Origin: Paenibacillus sp. JJ-100
Lineage (GTDB): Bacteria; Bacillota; Bacilli; Paenibacillales; Paenibacillaceae
Assembly: GCF_948329825.1 (NCBI RefSeq)
Contig: NZ_CAOJCM010000011.1
Coordinates: 31,189 to 95,188, forward strand
Length of the DNA: 64,000 nucleotides
Direction: 5' to 3'
The position numbers and the translations under genes were made by a program. The notes under the pieces were generated by a model, which had not been told where the DNA came from, made no database searches, and was given only the letters and a program-made list of their open reading frames with translations. Positions within the stretch are counted from its first letter, which is position 1. The number at the start of each line of letters is the position of its first letter. Below, one piece after another: positions 1 to 8,885 of this stretch.

Positions 1-729
1 CATCGGACCCCCCTCACCTTTGGAGATGATGTAGGCAGGTACAAAGGTCATAAACGCACCAATCGTCTGCATGATCAGATTGAACAGCACGATTGGACTG
101 AGGAGTGGCAGCGTAATGCTGAAAAACTTACGAACCGGATTCGCACCATCCACACCTGCGGCCTCATACATCTCGGGGGATATATTTTTGAGTCCTGCCA
201 GGAAGATCAGCATGGATGAACCGAACTGCCATACCGACAGGGAGATCAGCATCACAAGCGCGGCATCCGGATCACCAAACCAACTGATTGGCCCAATGCC
301 AATGGCGGTCATTGCACTGTTGATTACCCCTTCATTGCTGAACAGGTTACGCCACATAATGGATACCGCCACGCTTCCGCCGATGATGGAAGGCAGATAG
401 TATAACGTACGATACGTTCCCACCACGCGAGAACCTGTGTTCAGAATCATCGCAACAAAGAGCGCAAATATCAGTCTTAACGGCACTCCGATGAATACAT
501 ATAAAAACGTAACTTTGACCGAATTCCAGTATTTCGGATCATCAAAAAACATCTTGCTATAGTTGTCGAGCCCAATCCACTTAGGAGAGGTGAACAGGTT
601 ATAACTTGTAAACGACATATATAAGGAAACAAACATAGGGATGAGCGTAAATCCGAGAAACCCAATAATAAATGGACTGATAAACGCATATCCCGTCAAG
701 TTTCTGCGCAATGAAGAATACTGCCTCAA
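1..729 (-). CDS. Carbohydrate ABC transporter permease, MalF/UgpA type (3' end outside window)
   Basis: Inner-membrane subunit of a binding-protein-dependent sugar importer. The frame reads from a TTG codon at 729, preceded by AAGGAGG at a good distance, through the window edge with no stop, giving 243 codons. The product starts LRQYSSLRRNLTGYAF, has a first membrane helix near residues 12-34, and carries the permease EAA loop (EAAGVDGANPVRKF, from residue 189) that docks on the ATPase. It lies 140 bases downstream of the solute-binding lipoprotein gene, as expected for one operon; a second permease probably follows outside the window. No ATPase gene is visible, which is common for such operons in this group because a shared MsmX-type ATPase is used (family knowledge). 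The substrate cannot be told. Confidence 0.93.
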   Translation of the reverse strand, partial: MRQYSSLRRNLTGYAFISPFIIGFLGFTLIPMFVSLYMSFTSYNLFTSPKWIGLDNYSKMFFDDPKYWNSVKVTFLYVFIGVPLRLIFALFVAMILNTGSRVVGTYRTLYYLPSIIGGSVAVSIMWRNLFSNEGVINSAMTAIGIGPISWFGDPDAALVMLISLSVWQFGSSMLIFLAGLKNISPEMYEAAGVDGANPVRKFFSITLPLLSPIVLFNLIMQTIGAFMTFVPAYIISKGEGGPM

Positions 730-783
730 GTGGAACGTACCTCCTTCATGGATCTGCCTGCTGCTTATCTTCGTGTTGCAGAT

Positions 784-827
784 GGGACGGGGAAAGGCCC
801 TCGCCTTCTGCGAGCAGCCCCGTTCCC
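784..827 (-). promoter_or_regulatory. Intergenic hairpin between binding-protein and permease genes
   Basis: Nested inverted repeats: outer arms GGGACGGGG (784-792) and CCCCGTTCCC (818-827, one bulged base), inner arms CTCGC/GCGAG (800-804, 810-814). No T run follows on the minus strand, so it is more likely an RNA-stabilising or partly terminating hairpin that keeps the binding protein more abundant than the permease. This role is inferred. Confidence 0.5.
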
Positions 828-869
828 GATCATCCCTGCAAGCGGGACGAGCAAGCCATCATTCCATTG

Positions 870-2159
870 TTATTTATTGTTTGCAAGTACGGCTTCCGCG
901 TTTTTGCGGAACGTCTGTGCTGCCTGTTCGGCCGTAATCTTGCCAAAGTTCAACTCTTCCACCACATCCGCCAGGGAAGAGATCACTTCAGGTGACCCAA
1001 CCGGAGGTGGAGGGCTCATTGGGGAGGCCTTCGGCTCCATTGAAGCCACAAATTCAAACACCTGTTTCGTAGCGTCACTCAGTTCAGGTGCAATGGCCTC
1101 TTTTATTTTTCCGGAAATCGGCACACCGCGTTCCCCTTTGATCAGTTTGTTGGCTTCCACATCATTCACCCAGAAGTCAATGAACTTAGCGGCTTCTTCC
1201 TTCACCTTGGAATTGGACGTTACACCCCAGTACATGCTTGGCTGCATATAAAGACCTTTTTCCATATCCGGGCCTGGCATTGGAGCAATAGCCAGTGGAC
1301 GGTTAGCCACCTGCTGTAGAGCAACGAACTGGTTCGACCATTGCCATACACCGATACCTTTTTCCTTGACCAGATCGGACTCTTCAATAATACCTTTCGT
1401 TTGATTAGCCACATCTGGTGAAGGCGCTGCCTTCTGCTCAATCATGCGATGCATTAATCCGAAGAACTCTACAAACAAAGCATCGTCATCATAACCAAGC
1501 CCGGTTCCTTCTGGGTTGTAGAGTGATTTGCCTTTGGTACGCAGGAAGTAATGGAAGAAGATATCCGGTGCTACGCCGCCATCCAGATAAAGTCCCTTCT
1601 CTGCAGCTTGTTTACCGAGTGCTTCATAGGATTCCCATGTCAGATTTTCCGGCATAGCATCGAGGCCTGCTTTCTTGAGCAATGCTGGATCGTATTGAAA
1701 ACCAAGAACATTCACACCGGCAGGTACACCGTACTGTTTGCCGTTGATTACACCCGTGCTGATGACATTCTCTGCCACATCGTCCACTTTGATCTGATTA
1801 CCAAGGTACGGTGCGAGATCTTCAAGCTGTCCGTTCTGGGCATACTGGCTGATGTAGGAAATATCCATCTGAATGATGTCTGGCAGCTGATTGGCTGCGG
1901 CTTGCGGTGCAAGCTTTTTCCAGTAGTCATCAAAGGAAGCGTATTCCACATCAATTTTGACGTTCGGGTTTTTCGTTTTATACAGGTCGATGACCTTCTG
2001 AGTATATTCATGTCGTGTATCCGAGCCCCACCAGGCAATACGCAAATTCACGGAGCCATCCTTGCTACCGCTCTCTTGCTCGCTGCCTCCGCCTGAGCTG
2101 CACGCTGCTGTAAAAACCAGTAACGCAGCCATCATCAGGAATATTGCCTTTTTCACCAT
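870..2159 (-). CDS. Sugar ABC transporter substrate-binding lipoprotein
   Basis: Extracellular solute-binding protein (family 1, carbohydrate type), 429 aa, held on the outer face of the membrane by lipid. The N-terminus has a basic start, a hydrophobic core and a lipobox VFTAAC with the lipidated Cys at residue 20, followed by a Ser/Gly-rich linker. The mature part begins with the typical strand NLRIAWWGSDTRHEYTQKV and has the family's length. An AAGGGGAG site sits just before ATG 2159. It lies directly upstream of the permease gene and downstream of the YesM/YesN pair. A cre site 69 bases upstream of the start suggests CcpA catabolite repression, and the two-component pair is the likely inducer. 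The sugar cannot be named. Confidence 0.95.
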   Translation of the reverse strand: MVKKAIFLMMAALLVFTAACSSGGGSEQESGSKDGSVNLRIAWWGSDTRHEYTQKVIDLYKTKNPNVKIDVEYASFDDYWKKLAPQAAANQLPDIIQMDISYISQYAQNGQLEDLAPYLGNQIKVDDVAENVISTGVINGKQYGVPAGVNVLGFQYDPALLKKAGLDAMPENLTWESYEALGKQAAEKGLYLDGGVAPDIFFHYFLRTKGKSLYNPEGTGLGYDDDALFVEFFGLMHRMIEQKAAPSPDVANQTKGIIEESDLVKEKGIGVWQWSNQFVALQQVANRPLAIAPMPGPDMEKGLYMQPSMYWGVTSNSKVKEEAAKFIDFWVNDVEANKLIKGERGVPISGKIKEAIAPELSDATKQVFEFVASMEPKASPMSPPPPVGSPEVISSLADVVEELNFGKITAEQAAQTFRKNAEAVLANNK

Positions 2160-2227
2160 GCCAATCTCCCCTTTTTATGCTGATATGGTATTGTGAGCGG
2201 GTTATCTTTATCTTGTTAACGATATTC

Positions 2228-2241
2228 TGATAACGCTTTCA
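2228..2241 (-). promoter_or_regulatory. cre site (CcpA operator) upstream of the binding-protein gene
   Basis: On the minus strand the sequence is TGAAAGCGTTATCA, which fits the Bacillus cre consensus TGWAANCGNWNWCA at every position. It lies in the only intergenic space able to hold the promoter of the transport operon, 69 bases before the start codon. CcpA control is inferred from the match. Confidence 0.72.
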
Positions 2242-2310
2242 CAAACTTGATATTGTCATTTTCGCAAAAGTACGATCCAAGTTGAATACACAAAACCGTC
2301 TTCTTGGTTC

Positions 2311-2360
2311 AAAAAACAGAGGAGGACATCCCTGACGCCCCATGCGCCGGTTGTCCTCCT
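2311..2360 (-). terminator. Rho-independent terminator after yesN-like gene
   Basis: Perfect 9-bp arms AGGAGGACA (2320-2328) and TGTCCTCCT (2352-2360); on the minus strand a T-rich tract (CTGTTTTTTG) follows. It separates the regulator pair from the transport operon. Confidence 0.82.
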
Positions 2361-2406
2361 TTTGAAATGGAGCATGATATGGGTGAATCATTCACAATTT
2401 ACTCTG

Positions 2407-3966
2407 TTAGATGCCGAATCTGCGGAATTCAGTAGGTGTCATACCGGTCCATTTTTTGAACACCTGACTGAAATATTGGGAGTTCCCGCCAAACCCGAAC
2501 AGTTCTGCGAGCTCAAATACCTTCACATCCCCACCTCTGCGGATATGTTCACATGCTCGTTCAATGCGCAACCGATTGACGTAATTCGAGAAATTTTCGC
2601 CAGTTACTCTTTTGAATATTTTGCCAAGATAATCGGGATTCATATATAACATCTGATGGGCCACTCCGCTTAATGAAAGATCAGCTTCACCGTAGTGGCA
2701 ATCCACAATGTCCATCATTTTCTCCACCACTGATGATTGGCGACTGATGTAATTTTTATAATAACCTGTGGTTAACCGGGCAGCACTATCGGCTACAAAC
2801 GTCTTCAGATCAGACAACGTATCCATATGAGACAGCTCCGCCATCCGCTGTGTGAAATCAGTTGCCTCCTCCGGTGGACAGACCTGAATCATGGCCGAGT
2901 ATAACTGCACCACGTAAGCACGTGTCACCTCGATATCTAGCTTCTGGATGGCCAACTGCTCGAACAAGCGATGTACCTCAGCAGCAACCTCCTCCGTATT
3001 CCCTGATTTGATCAGCTGACACAGCTGATCGGCATCCCGTTCCACATGCACACCATCACATTCGCCTGCCAGCACTACATCTTTCTTCGTAATGAGCTTG
3101 CCCTCTCCGATGAAAAAGCGATGATTCAAATATTGCGACACCTCGCCGAACAGTTGCCGAGACTGGGTCATATGATCCGCCTCGCTCAGCGCGGCTGTTA
3201 GCTCCAATCTGTACAGACGGGTAAACGCCTGACGAACCGCTTCAATCTGCTCTTGAAGTACATTCACATCGGCTGGATCTGCTAGTACAATCAAGAGTTT
3301 ACCTTCAATTGTCGTGCTTAACAGCATATCAGGAAGAAGGTCAGCAGCTATATTTTTAATCGCAAATAAATGACTGTAATCATGCTCTTCCACAATCCGA
3401 AGCAGTAGTAACCGGACGCAGTTCTGTTGCAGATCCAGATTGAACAGATCCTGATAATACGCCAGATCCACCGGACCATATGTACGATTGGTCATAAACT
3501 CCAATAGGAACTGCTCCTTCACATGGGGAAGAACCCGTTGCAAACGCTGCTTGATCTCTCCTGCAACATGTTCTTTCACCTGCGCATCCTGACGCTCCTG
3601 TAACAACTCGATCAAGGCATCATGAATCTGATGCTCATTGCAGGGTTTGAGCAGATAATGCTTCACCCCATATTGCATCGCCTTGCGAGCATACTCAAAC
3701 TCCTTGTAGCCGGATAACATAATAAAACGTACAGCCGGATAAGCCTCCGATGCCTTCTCAATCAGACCCAGTCCATCCAAGCCCGGCATGGAAATATCGG
3801 TAATGATAATATCCGGTTGGGCACTTTCTATTTTCCCCAGCGCTTCCACGCCATTTCTCGCCGTATCCACAAGTTCTGTCCCTGCGGCTGCCCAGTCAAC
3901 AACTTGAGAAATTCCATCCAGTATTACACGTTCATCATCTACGAGCATCACTTTGTACATCGTCAT
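2407..3966 (-). CDS. yesN: Response regulator, YesN type, with AraC-family DNA-binding domain
   Basis: Cytoplasmic transcription factor, 519 aa. The receiver domain (about residues 4-120) has the acidic pocket DD at 10-11, the phospho-acceptor Asp57 (IIITDISMPG) and Lys107 (YLLKP). A long middle region of unknown fold leads to a C-terminal AraC double helix-turn-helix (about 415-519, ending in FSQVFKKWTGMTPTEFRR). It overlaps the kinase gene's end by 32 bases, so the two are translationally coupled. A GAGAGG site fits the ATG at codon 3 (3960) slightly better than the ATG at 3966. By family, it should activate the adjacent sugar transport operon. The symbol is used in the family sense. Confidence 0.93.
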   Translation of the reverse strand: MTMYKVMLVDDERVILDGISQVVDWAAAGTELVDTARNGVEALGKIESAQPDIIITDISMPGLDGLGLIEKASEAYPAVRFIMLSGYKEFEYARKAMQYGVKHYLLKPCNEHQIHDALIELLQERQDAQVKEHVAGEIKQRLQRVLPHVKEQFLLEFMTNRTYGPVDLAYYQDLFNLDLQQNCVRLLLLRIVEEHDYSHLFAIKNIAADLLPDMLLSTTIEGKLLIVLADPADVNVLQEQIEAVRQAFTRLYRLELTAALSEADHMTQSRQLFGEVSQYLNHRFFIGEGKLITKKDVVLAGECDGVHVERDADQLCQLIKSGNTEEVAAEVHRLFEQLAIQKLDIEVTRAYVVQLYSAMIQVCPPEEATDFTQRMAELSHMDTLSDLKTFVADSAARLTTGYYKNYISRQSSVVEKMMDIVDCHYGEADLSLSGVAHQMLYMNPDYLGKIFKRVTGENFSNYVNRLRIERACEHIRRGGDVKVFELAELFGFGGNSQYFSQVFKKWTGMTPTEFRRFGI

Positions 3967-5722
3967 CGTCCTCTCTGATCCAAGGTATGCTGATCGATAC
4001 TACAGTTCCTGATCCAGGCTTGCTGCTTATGCTCATAATGCCTTCGTCCCCGAAGGTCAGGCGGAGACGTTCCTGAATGTTCGTAAGTCCTATGCCCTGT
4101 CCTCTGGTCTGAATCTGCCCTTCCTGCAAACGTTCCATGAATTCAGATGTCATGCCCGGTCCGTTATCTTCGACCTCAATCCGAACGTAATCCCCCTCTG
4201 CTCTGGCACGGATTCGAATCTGGCACGGCTCGACACTTGGTTCCAGCGCATAATGGATGGCATTCTCCACCAGCGGCTGTAACGTTAACTTCGGAATTCT
4301 GGCTGTTCCTACCTCCGGGGCAATATGCATATCAAAATCAAGTCTTTCCTCAAACCGGGTACGCTGAATCGTCACATAGCTGCGCACAATATCCATCTCT
4401 CGCTCCAGTGTAATCCACTTCTCGGACATATTGACCGAACTGCGCAGCAAGAATCCAAGAGCCTCCACCATTTCGGATATTTGATGCTGCTTCTGGACTT
4501 TGGCGAGCCAGTTAATGGATTCCAGGGTGTTATACAAAAAATGAGGATTGATCTGCGCCTGAAGCGCTTTCAATTCAGTCTCTCGAATGACGAGCTGCTT
4601 CGCATAATTCTCATCAATCAGCTCACGAATTCGCTGTAACATCATCTTGAAGGTTCGATGGAGTAATCCGACTTCATTTTGCGGAGATACGGGAATGTTG
4701 CCAAGGGCTGCTTCCTCCAGTTTATCCAGATCTCCTTTTTCAATATTACGCATCTTCTTGATTAATTGAGCAATCGGATGGGTGATACTGCGAGAGAACT
4801 TGGCTCCGATCACAAGGGCGACCAGAAAGATCATAATAAAAATAACCATCACCAGCTGTTTGACAAATTGAATCTGTTTGAACATCTGATCAAAAGGCGT
4901 GGTATATAAATAATTCCAGTTCGTGTATGACGAATAGGCTCTCGCAACAAAATATTTGCCCTGATCTAGGCTGGCAATCCAGTAAGGTTCCGTTCGCTTC
5001 AGTTCTGCTGCAATTTCCGACTTGCTGACGTTGGACTCCGTTGGATAAATAACTTCGGTTCCATCAATGATTAGCAGCTGGGAGTCTTCGGCTGGTTCCT
5101 GCATCTGATCCTGTACGATACGATCAAGCCGCACACGGATGATCAGAGTTCCCAGCTTTTCCAGCGTAAATGCCCCGCCTGTGAAAGACTTCACCTGTCT
5201 GACCGACAGTAGCCTCGCCTGCTGATCCCCGCTTGCCTGCCATACGTTGGAGCCAGCAAATTGCTCGCCGAGGGCAATCAGTTCATTTTGCTTCGTCGCT
5301 GAGATCCCTTCCCGGTTACCCGCCGCCATCACATTGTTATCGTTGTCGATAAAGATCATGGAGTACACGTATTTCTCGGAACCGGCGTAGGCGACAAGAC
5401 GATTCGTAATCTTTTTCCGAAGACTATTCCGCTCGTATCCTGAGTTCGCCTTCTCCAGTTGCAGCAGATATTGTTGCAGCGGCTCGTCTGACATCACTTT
5501 GAAAGACAGATTGGATAACTCACGTAGTTTGTTCTCAATGCCGACCGAAGACATATTCAGCACTTGTGATGACTTCTCATAGATCTGGCGGTCATAAATA
5601 TTGAGCACGTACTGCATAACAGATACGTAGAAAGCAAAACTGATCAACATCAAGAAGCCAATCAGTAAGATCGTTTTGTGATGAATGGGCAGTGTGGTGA
5701 AAGCGTTTTTAAGTTTGTTCAA
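3935..5722 (-). CDS. yesM: Sensor histidine kinase, YesM type
   Basis: Membrane sensor kinase, 595 aa. A first helix (about 19-40) and a second (about 288-308) enclose an extracellular sensing domain of about 245 residues; a HAMP linker follows (about 306-372). The His_kinase domain has the family motif QAQINPHFLYNTLES with phospho-acceptor His394, and the ATPase domain has N (QPLVENAIHYALEP) and G boxes (EDNGPGM, GIGLTNI). It is first in a two-gene operon with the YesN regulator. It probably senses the sugar directly or through the nearby binding protein; that is inference from the family. Confidence 0.94.
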   Translation of the reverse strand: MNKLKNAFTTLPIHHKTILLIGFLMLISFAFYVSVMQYVLNIYDRQIYEKSSQVLNMSSVGIENKLRELSNLSFKVMSDEPLQQYLLQLEKANSGYERNSLRKKITNRLVAYAGSEKYVYSMIFIDNDNNVMAAGNREGISATKQNELIALGEQFAGSNVWQASGDQQARLLSVRQVKSFTGGAFTLEKLGTLIIRVRLDRIVQDQMQEPAEDSQLLIIDGTEVIYPTESNVSKSEIAAELKRTEPYWIASLDQGKYFVARAYSSYTNWNYLYTTPFDQMFKQIQFVKQLVMVIFIMIFLVALVIGAKFSRSITHPIAQLIKKMRNIEKGDLDKLEEAALGNIPVSPQNEVGLLHRTFKMMLQRIRELIDENYAKQLVIRETELKALQAQINPHFLYNTLESINWLAKVQKQHQISEMVEALGFLLRSSVNMSEKWITLEREMDIVRSYVTIQRTRFEERLDFDMHIAPEVGTARIPKLTLQPLVENAIHYALEPSVEPCQIRIRARAEGDYVRIEVEDNGPGMTSEFMERLQEGQIQTRGQGIGLTNIQERLRLTFGDEGIMSISSKPGSGTVVSISIPWIREDDDDVQSDARR

Positions 5723-5900
5723 TCGGAGCGCTCCTTTGCTTGGCGAAGGGTTGCTGGTTAGGGAAGATGATACTGATTATGTTGCATCAGTTCAGATACT
5801 TGTAAGTTATTTTCATATTTACACATCCATAGTCGAATGACAAGTCATATTTATGCAACATATTGGGTCATCGGAATAGGTATATTTATATATTTCCAAC

Positions 5901-5941
5901 AAAAAAGTGGCGAAGCGGGATCATGTCCTGCTTCGCCACTT
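5901..5941 (-). terminator. Rho-independent terminator after the SGNH hydrolase gene
   Basis: Perfect 12-bp arms AAGTGGCGAAGC (5905-5916) and GCTTCGCCACTT (5930-5941), with a T run on the minus strand (5906-5901). The space 5723-5900 must hold the yesM promoter, but I see no clear -35/-10 pair in it. Confidence 0.88.
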
Positions 5942-5965
5942 CATGATAAATGAAGTCTGAATGCG

Positions 5966-7291
5966 TTACGGATTAACAAATACCGTTTTGAGCTTCGCGA
6001 TATACTGCACGTCAAAGCCCAGACCTTCGGCTACCATAGCCACCGGTACATATGTCTTGGCTTCCTTGCCTACTTGGTTGAGGAAGGCCGGGGTATCCAC
6101 CGCAACGGATGCGCCGTTTACTTTTAGGGTATCCGCTCCGATCTTCACAGCGACTGTGCGGTCACCGTAGGTAATGGTTGCGGTTGACGTTTTGTTGTCC
6201 CATACCGTTTTGGCACCCACAGCATTCACGATATCCTGAATCGCGACGAAATTTTTACCGTTACGAATCACTGGTTTATATGGTGTGTTCAGCATCTTAC
6301 CACTTACGATGATGTTCATCGGTTGCCCCTCATCTGGCGCAGTCAGTTTCGTATAATCGCCCCAGATCGTTTTGGCAAATACTTCAGCGATGGTCGCATA
6401 TCCGTATTGGTTGGGGTGAAAATCACGGTTCTTGATCATATGTGTCATCGTACCTTCACCGCCAACAAACTCCTTGGCTACGTGAGCTACTTTCACATCT
6501 GCCCCTTGAGCAGTGAACTGGTCCGCAACACCGTCAATCGTTTGTGTAAAGCCCTGAGAAGCCTGCATCAGCTTGGCATACAGTTCTTTGCCTGCAACTT
6601 CAGGCATCGGCTGATACTGGTCCGCAATCACAATCCGTACAGAAGGATTAATTGCGAGAATATCATTAATAATGGCTGTTGTATTGGTTGTATATGTTGC
6701 CAGCAGTTCTTTCACTTTCTCTTGCAGTTCTTGCTCACTCATCTTATCCGCTGTACCAAGAAGCTCCGACACGTCATTGCCCCCAATGGTTATGGTAACC
6801 AGGTTAGCCTGTGCGATGCTTTCACGGATCGCAGCCGTGTTTGCTCCGATCTGTCCTGCGCGTGGATCAGGCAGATTCGGCTGAATTTCTTCGGAAGTAA
6901 GTGTCTTGCCTTCTTTGATCGCATCCGTGAAATTCTTCAGACCGCTCGTTTGTAATCCTGCGATGCCGAAGTTGTCCACCTGTGTACGTCCATGGAGTAG
7001 ACCCTGTTCCTGTAACCGCTCCACGTAACCGTAAGGCAAGGTAGTCATTTTCGGCTCATATCCTACGGTAATAGAGTCACCCAGTGTCACTATCCGGAAC
7101 GCTTTGTTTACCGCGGCTGCATCTTTATTAGCTAATGTGAGGGATGCTTCATTTGAAGCCACAGGTAATGTACTCGTTTGGGCATCCGCAGCATGTGCCG
7201 GCAACGCTGATGATGCGAACAGCAGCATCCCGGCCAGCATACTGGCTGTCAGACCTGCGGTAGTGTTTCCCCATATTCGTTTACGCTTCAT
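5966..7291 (-). CDS. Secreted SGNH/GDSL-family hydrolase with C-terminal copper-amine-oxidase-like (stalk) domain
   Basis: Predicted exported esterase/lipase, 441 aa from the chosen start. ATG 7291 has an AAAGGAG site 11 bases upstream; an upstream ATG at 7324 lacks one. A signal peptide (MKRKRIW... to ALPAHA, residues 1-34) leads to an SGNH domain with nucleophile motif TLGDSITVGY, the GGND block (TITIGGNDVS) and the Asp-His block DFHPNQYGY. The last roughly 110 residues (from GKMLNTPYKP) match the copper amine oxidase N-terminal-like domain common in Paenibacillus secreted proteins, here probably a wall- or polymer-binding module. The substrate is unknown. Confidence 0.9.
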   Translation of the reverse strand: MKRKRIWGNTTAGLTASMLAGMLLFASSALPAHAADAQTSTLPVASNEASLTLANKDAAAVNKAFRIVTLGDSITVGYEPKMTTLPYGYVERLQEQGLLHGRTQVDNFGIAGLQTSGLKNFTDAIKEGKTLTSEEIQPNLPDPRAGQIGANTAAIRESIAQANLVTITIGGNDVSELLGTADKMSEQELQEKVKELLATYTTNTTAIINDILAINPSVRIVIADQYQPMPEVAGKELYAKLMQASQGFTQTIDGVADQFTAQGADVKVAHVAKEFVGGEGTMTHMIKNRDFHPNQYGYATIAEVFAKTIWGDYTKLTAPDEGQPMNIIVSGKMLNTPYKPVIRNGKNFVAIQDIVNAVGAKTVWDNKTSTATITYGDRTVAVKIGADTLKVNGASVAVDTPAFLNQVGKEAKTYVPVAMVAEGLGFDVQYIAKLKTVFVNP

Positions 7292-7427
7292 TCTTGTGAA
7301 CACTCCTTTAATTGAATCTAGCATTTACACGATTATATCGTACATCATCATTCCCGATGCCATATTTTGTGTGTCTCTATTCTATCACCTTCATTATGGC
7401 CTTGTCCTCTTTCCTAAAAATGAACGC

Positions 7428-7478
7428 AAAATAACAGACCTCCCTTCATCGAGAAGTCTGTGGAAGAGTCTGTTATTT
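7428..7478 (-). terminator. Possible terminator after the 7563-7880 gene
   Basis: Arms AAATAACAGA (7428-7437) and TCTGTTATTT (7469-7478) with a long loop that holds a second copy of the AGTCTGT word; the minus strand then reads TGCG. Weak loop geometry lowers confidence. Confidence 0.38.
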
Positions 7479-7562
7479 ATACGATTCATCTCTATTCATG
7501 ATGTACTTGCTGTGACTGAGGTGAACGAGGTGAATGATGTGAGTCCGATGTAACCCATCCGT

Positions 7563-7880
7563 TTAAGATTGCTCGTCTGTGTTGTGGTCCTTCACTCGAT
7601 CTTGTATTGAACGCTGATCTGGCATTGACTCGTCATCTACCTTGGTTCCTTGCCCGGCAGTGCGATCCAGATACCGATCATATCGATCATCCAGCTCACG
7701 AGCCATCATTCGATACTTTAATGTTTCCTCCACAATCGGATCTCGTTCTGTCTGAATGCGTACTTCGTATTTAGGAGGAATGAGCTGACGTTCGCGTTCC
7801 TCAGCATCGCCGGACGCTTCCATGTCTCCTTCCGTCAGCATATCGCTAAGCCGTCGTTCCAGTTCTTTGGATTCATCCAT
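7563..7880 (-). CDS. Small charged protein of unknown function
   Basis: 105 aa, not recognised. It is very rich in Glu, Asp and Arg, with predicted helical stretches (DESKELERRLSDMLTEGD; DPIVEETLKYRMMARELDD) and no membrane segment, so it is probably a soluble, partly disordered protein. The start was set at ATG 7880, nine bases after GAAGGAG; an in-frame ATG at 7898 is too close to the preceding gene's end and lacks a site. It lies 33 bases downstream of the inositol-monophosphatase-like gene and is probably cotranscribed with it. Confidence 0.72.
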   Translation of the reverse strand: MDESKELERRLSDMLTEGDMEASGDAEERERQLIPPKYEVRIQTERDPIVEETLKYRMMARELDDRYDRYLDRTAGQGTKVDDESMPDQRSIQDRVKDHNTDEQS

Positions 7881-7913
7881 CGTTATTCGCTCCTTCAATG
7901 AAATCGTATTTGC

Positions 7914-8786
7914 TTACTCCAGTCCAGTAGCTTTGGCTTCCTTCAACACATCTGTCAATGCACCATGAATCTTGCCATTGCTGGCAACGATATGATTCAC
8001 CGCTAGCGTATACGGCGTTCCAATCGTATCCGTTACCTTCCCGCCAGATTCCGCAACCAATAGCGCACCTGCAGCGATATCCCAAGGCTTGAGGCCCACT
8101 TCCGTATAAGCACTCAAACGTCCTGCTGCTACATAAGCTAGATGTATCGCAGCGGAACCACCGGCACGCAGATTACGTACCTGCGGAGCAAGAGCCTGAA
8201 CAGCAGCCATATTCAGGGGCAGCGCAAACGTTGTATCTGCCGGGAAGCCTACCGCCACGAGGCTCTGCCCAAGTGTTTCTTCACCCGATACCGTCATCCG
8301 ATTTCCGTGAACGTAGGCCCCTTTCCCTTTTTCCGCAACAAATAATTCGTCTCGGGAAGGGTCATAGATAACCCCAACAATGACTTCGCCCTTATGAGCC
8401 AGCGCAATCGATACGGAATAGAATGGGAACCCGTGAACGAAATTCGTCGTGCCATCCACCGGATCAACAATCCAGAGGTACTCTTCCTCCGCCGCTTCTT
8501 TCAGCGCTCTCGCGGAAGCTTCTGGCCCCGGCTCGACTCCTTCTTCACCCAGAATAGCGTGGTCTGGAAAATGGGTTAGAATCAAACGACGGATCATCTG
8601 CTCCGCCCCTTTATCCACTTCCGTCACCAGATCTTGAGGAGAATATTTGGTTCCCAGTTCACTTACTGTACCAAGACGGCTCTTAATCCACTCGCCAGCC
8701 TTGGACGCCGCATTAATGGCAACGGCAGTATAGCTTTTGCTTGTCACGACATAAGGTACCTTTTCCTTTTCACTCAAAGCGTTCAC
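7914..8786 (-). CDS. Inositol monophosphatase family protein
   Basis: Mg2+-dependent sugar-phosphate phosphatase of the IMPase/SuhB/CysQ superfamily, 290 aa, cytoplasmic. Metal-binding motifs are all present: LVTEVDKGAE, LGEEGVEP (Glu), WIVDPVDGTTNF and KPWDIAAGALLVAESGG. The start is GTG 8786 with only a weak AGAAAG site. Substrates in this family range from inositol phosphate to fructose bisphosphate and nucleotide 3'-phosphates, so no precise reaction is claimed. It stands between uvsE and the small gene at 7563. Confidence 0.92.
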   Translation of the reverse strand: MNALSEKEKVPYVVTSKSYTAVAINAASKAGEWIKSRLGTVSELGTKYSPQDLVTEVDKGAEQMIRRLILTHFPDHAILGEEGVEPGPEASARALKEAAEEEYLWIVDPVDGTTNFVHGFPFYSVSIALAHKGEVIVGVIYDPSRDELFVAEKGKGAYVHGNRMTVSGEETLGQSLVAVGFPADTTFALPLNMAAVQALAPQVRNLRAGGSAAIHLAYVAAGRLSAYTEVGLKPWDIAAGALLVAESGGKVTDTIGTPYTLAVNHIVASNGKIHGALTDVLKEAKATGLE

Positions 8787-8885
8787 TCTACTTTCTATAT
8801 CAATCTACAAAAAAGTTAAAATACTTGTTAGAAGTATACGTCCGAGCATTCGTAAAGTTTCTTGCTGCCCAAGCCTCTTTTGGCT

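Noticed and set aside
71..400. Plus-strand open frame of 109 aa over the permease gene
   Set aside because: It lies within the coding sequence of the permease, which has conserved permease features; the frame has no ribosome site and no family-like sequence.
6323..6955. Plus-strand open frame of 210 aa in the SGNH hydrolase gene
   Set aside because: It is the antisense shadow of a gene with recognised catalytic motifs, with Cys/Arg-rich composition.
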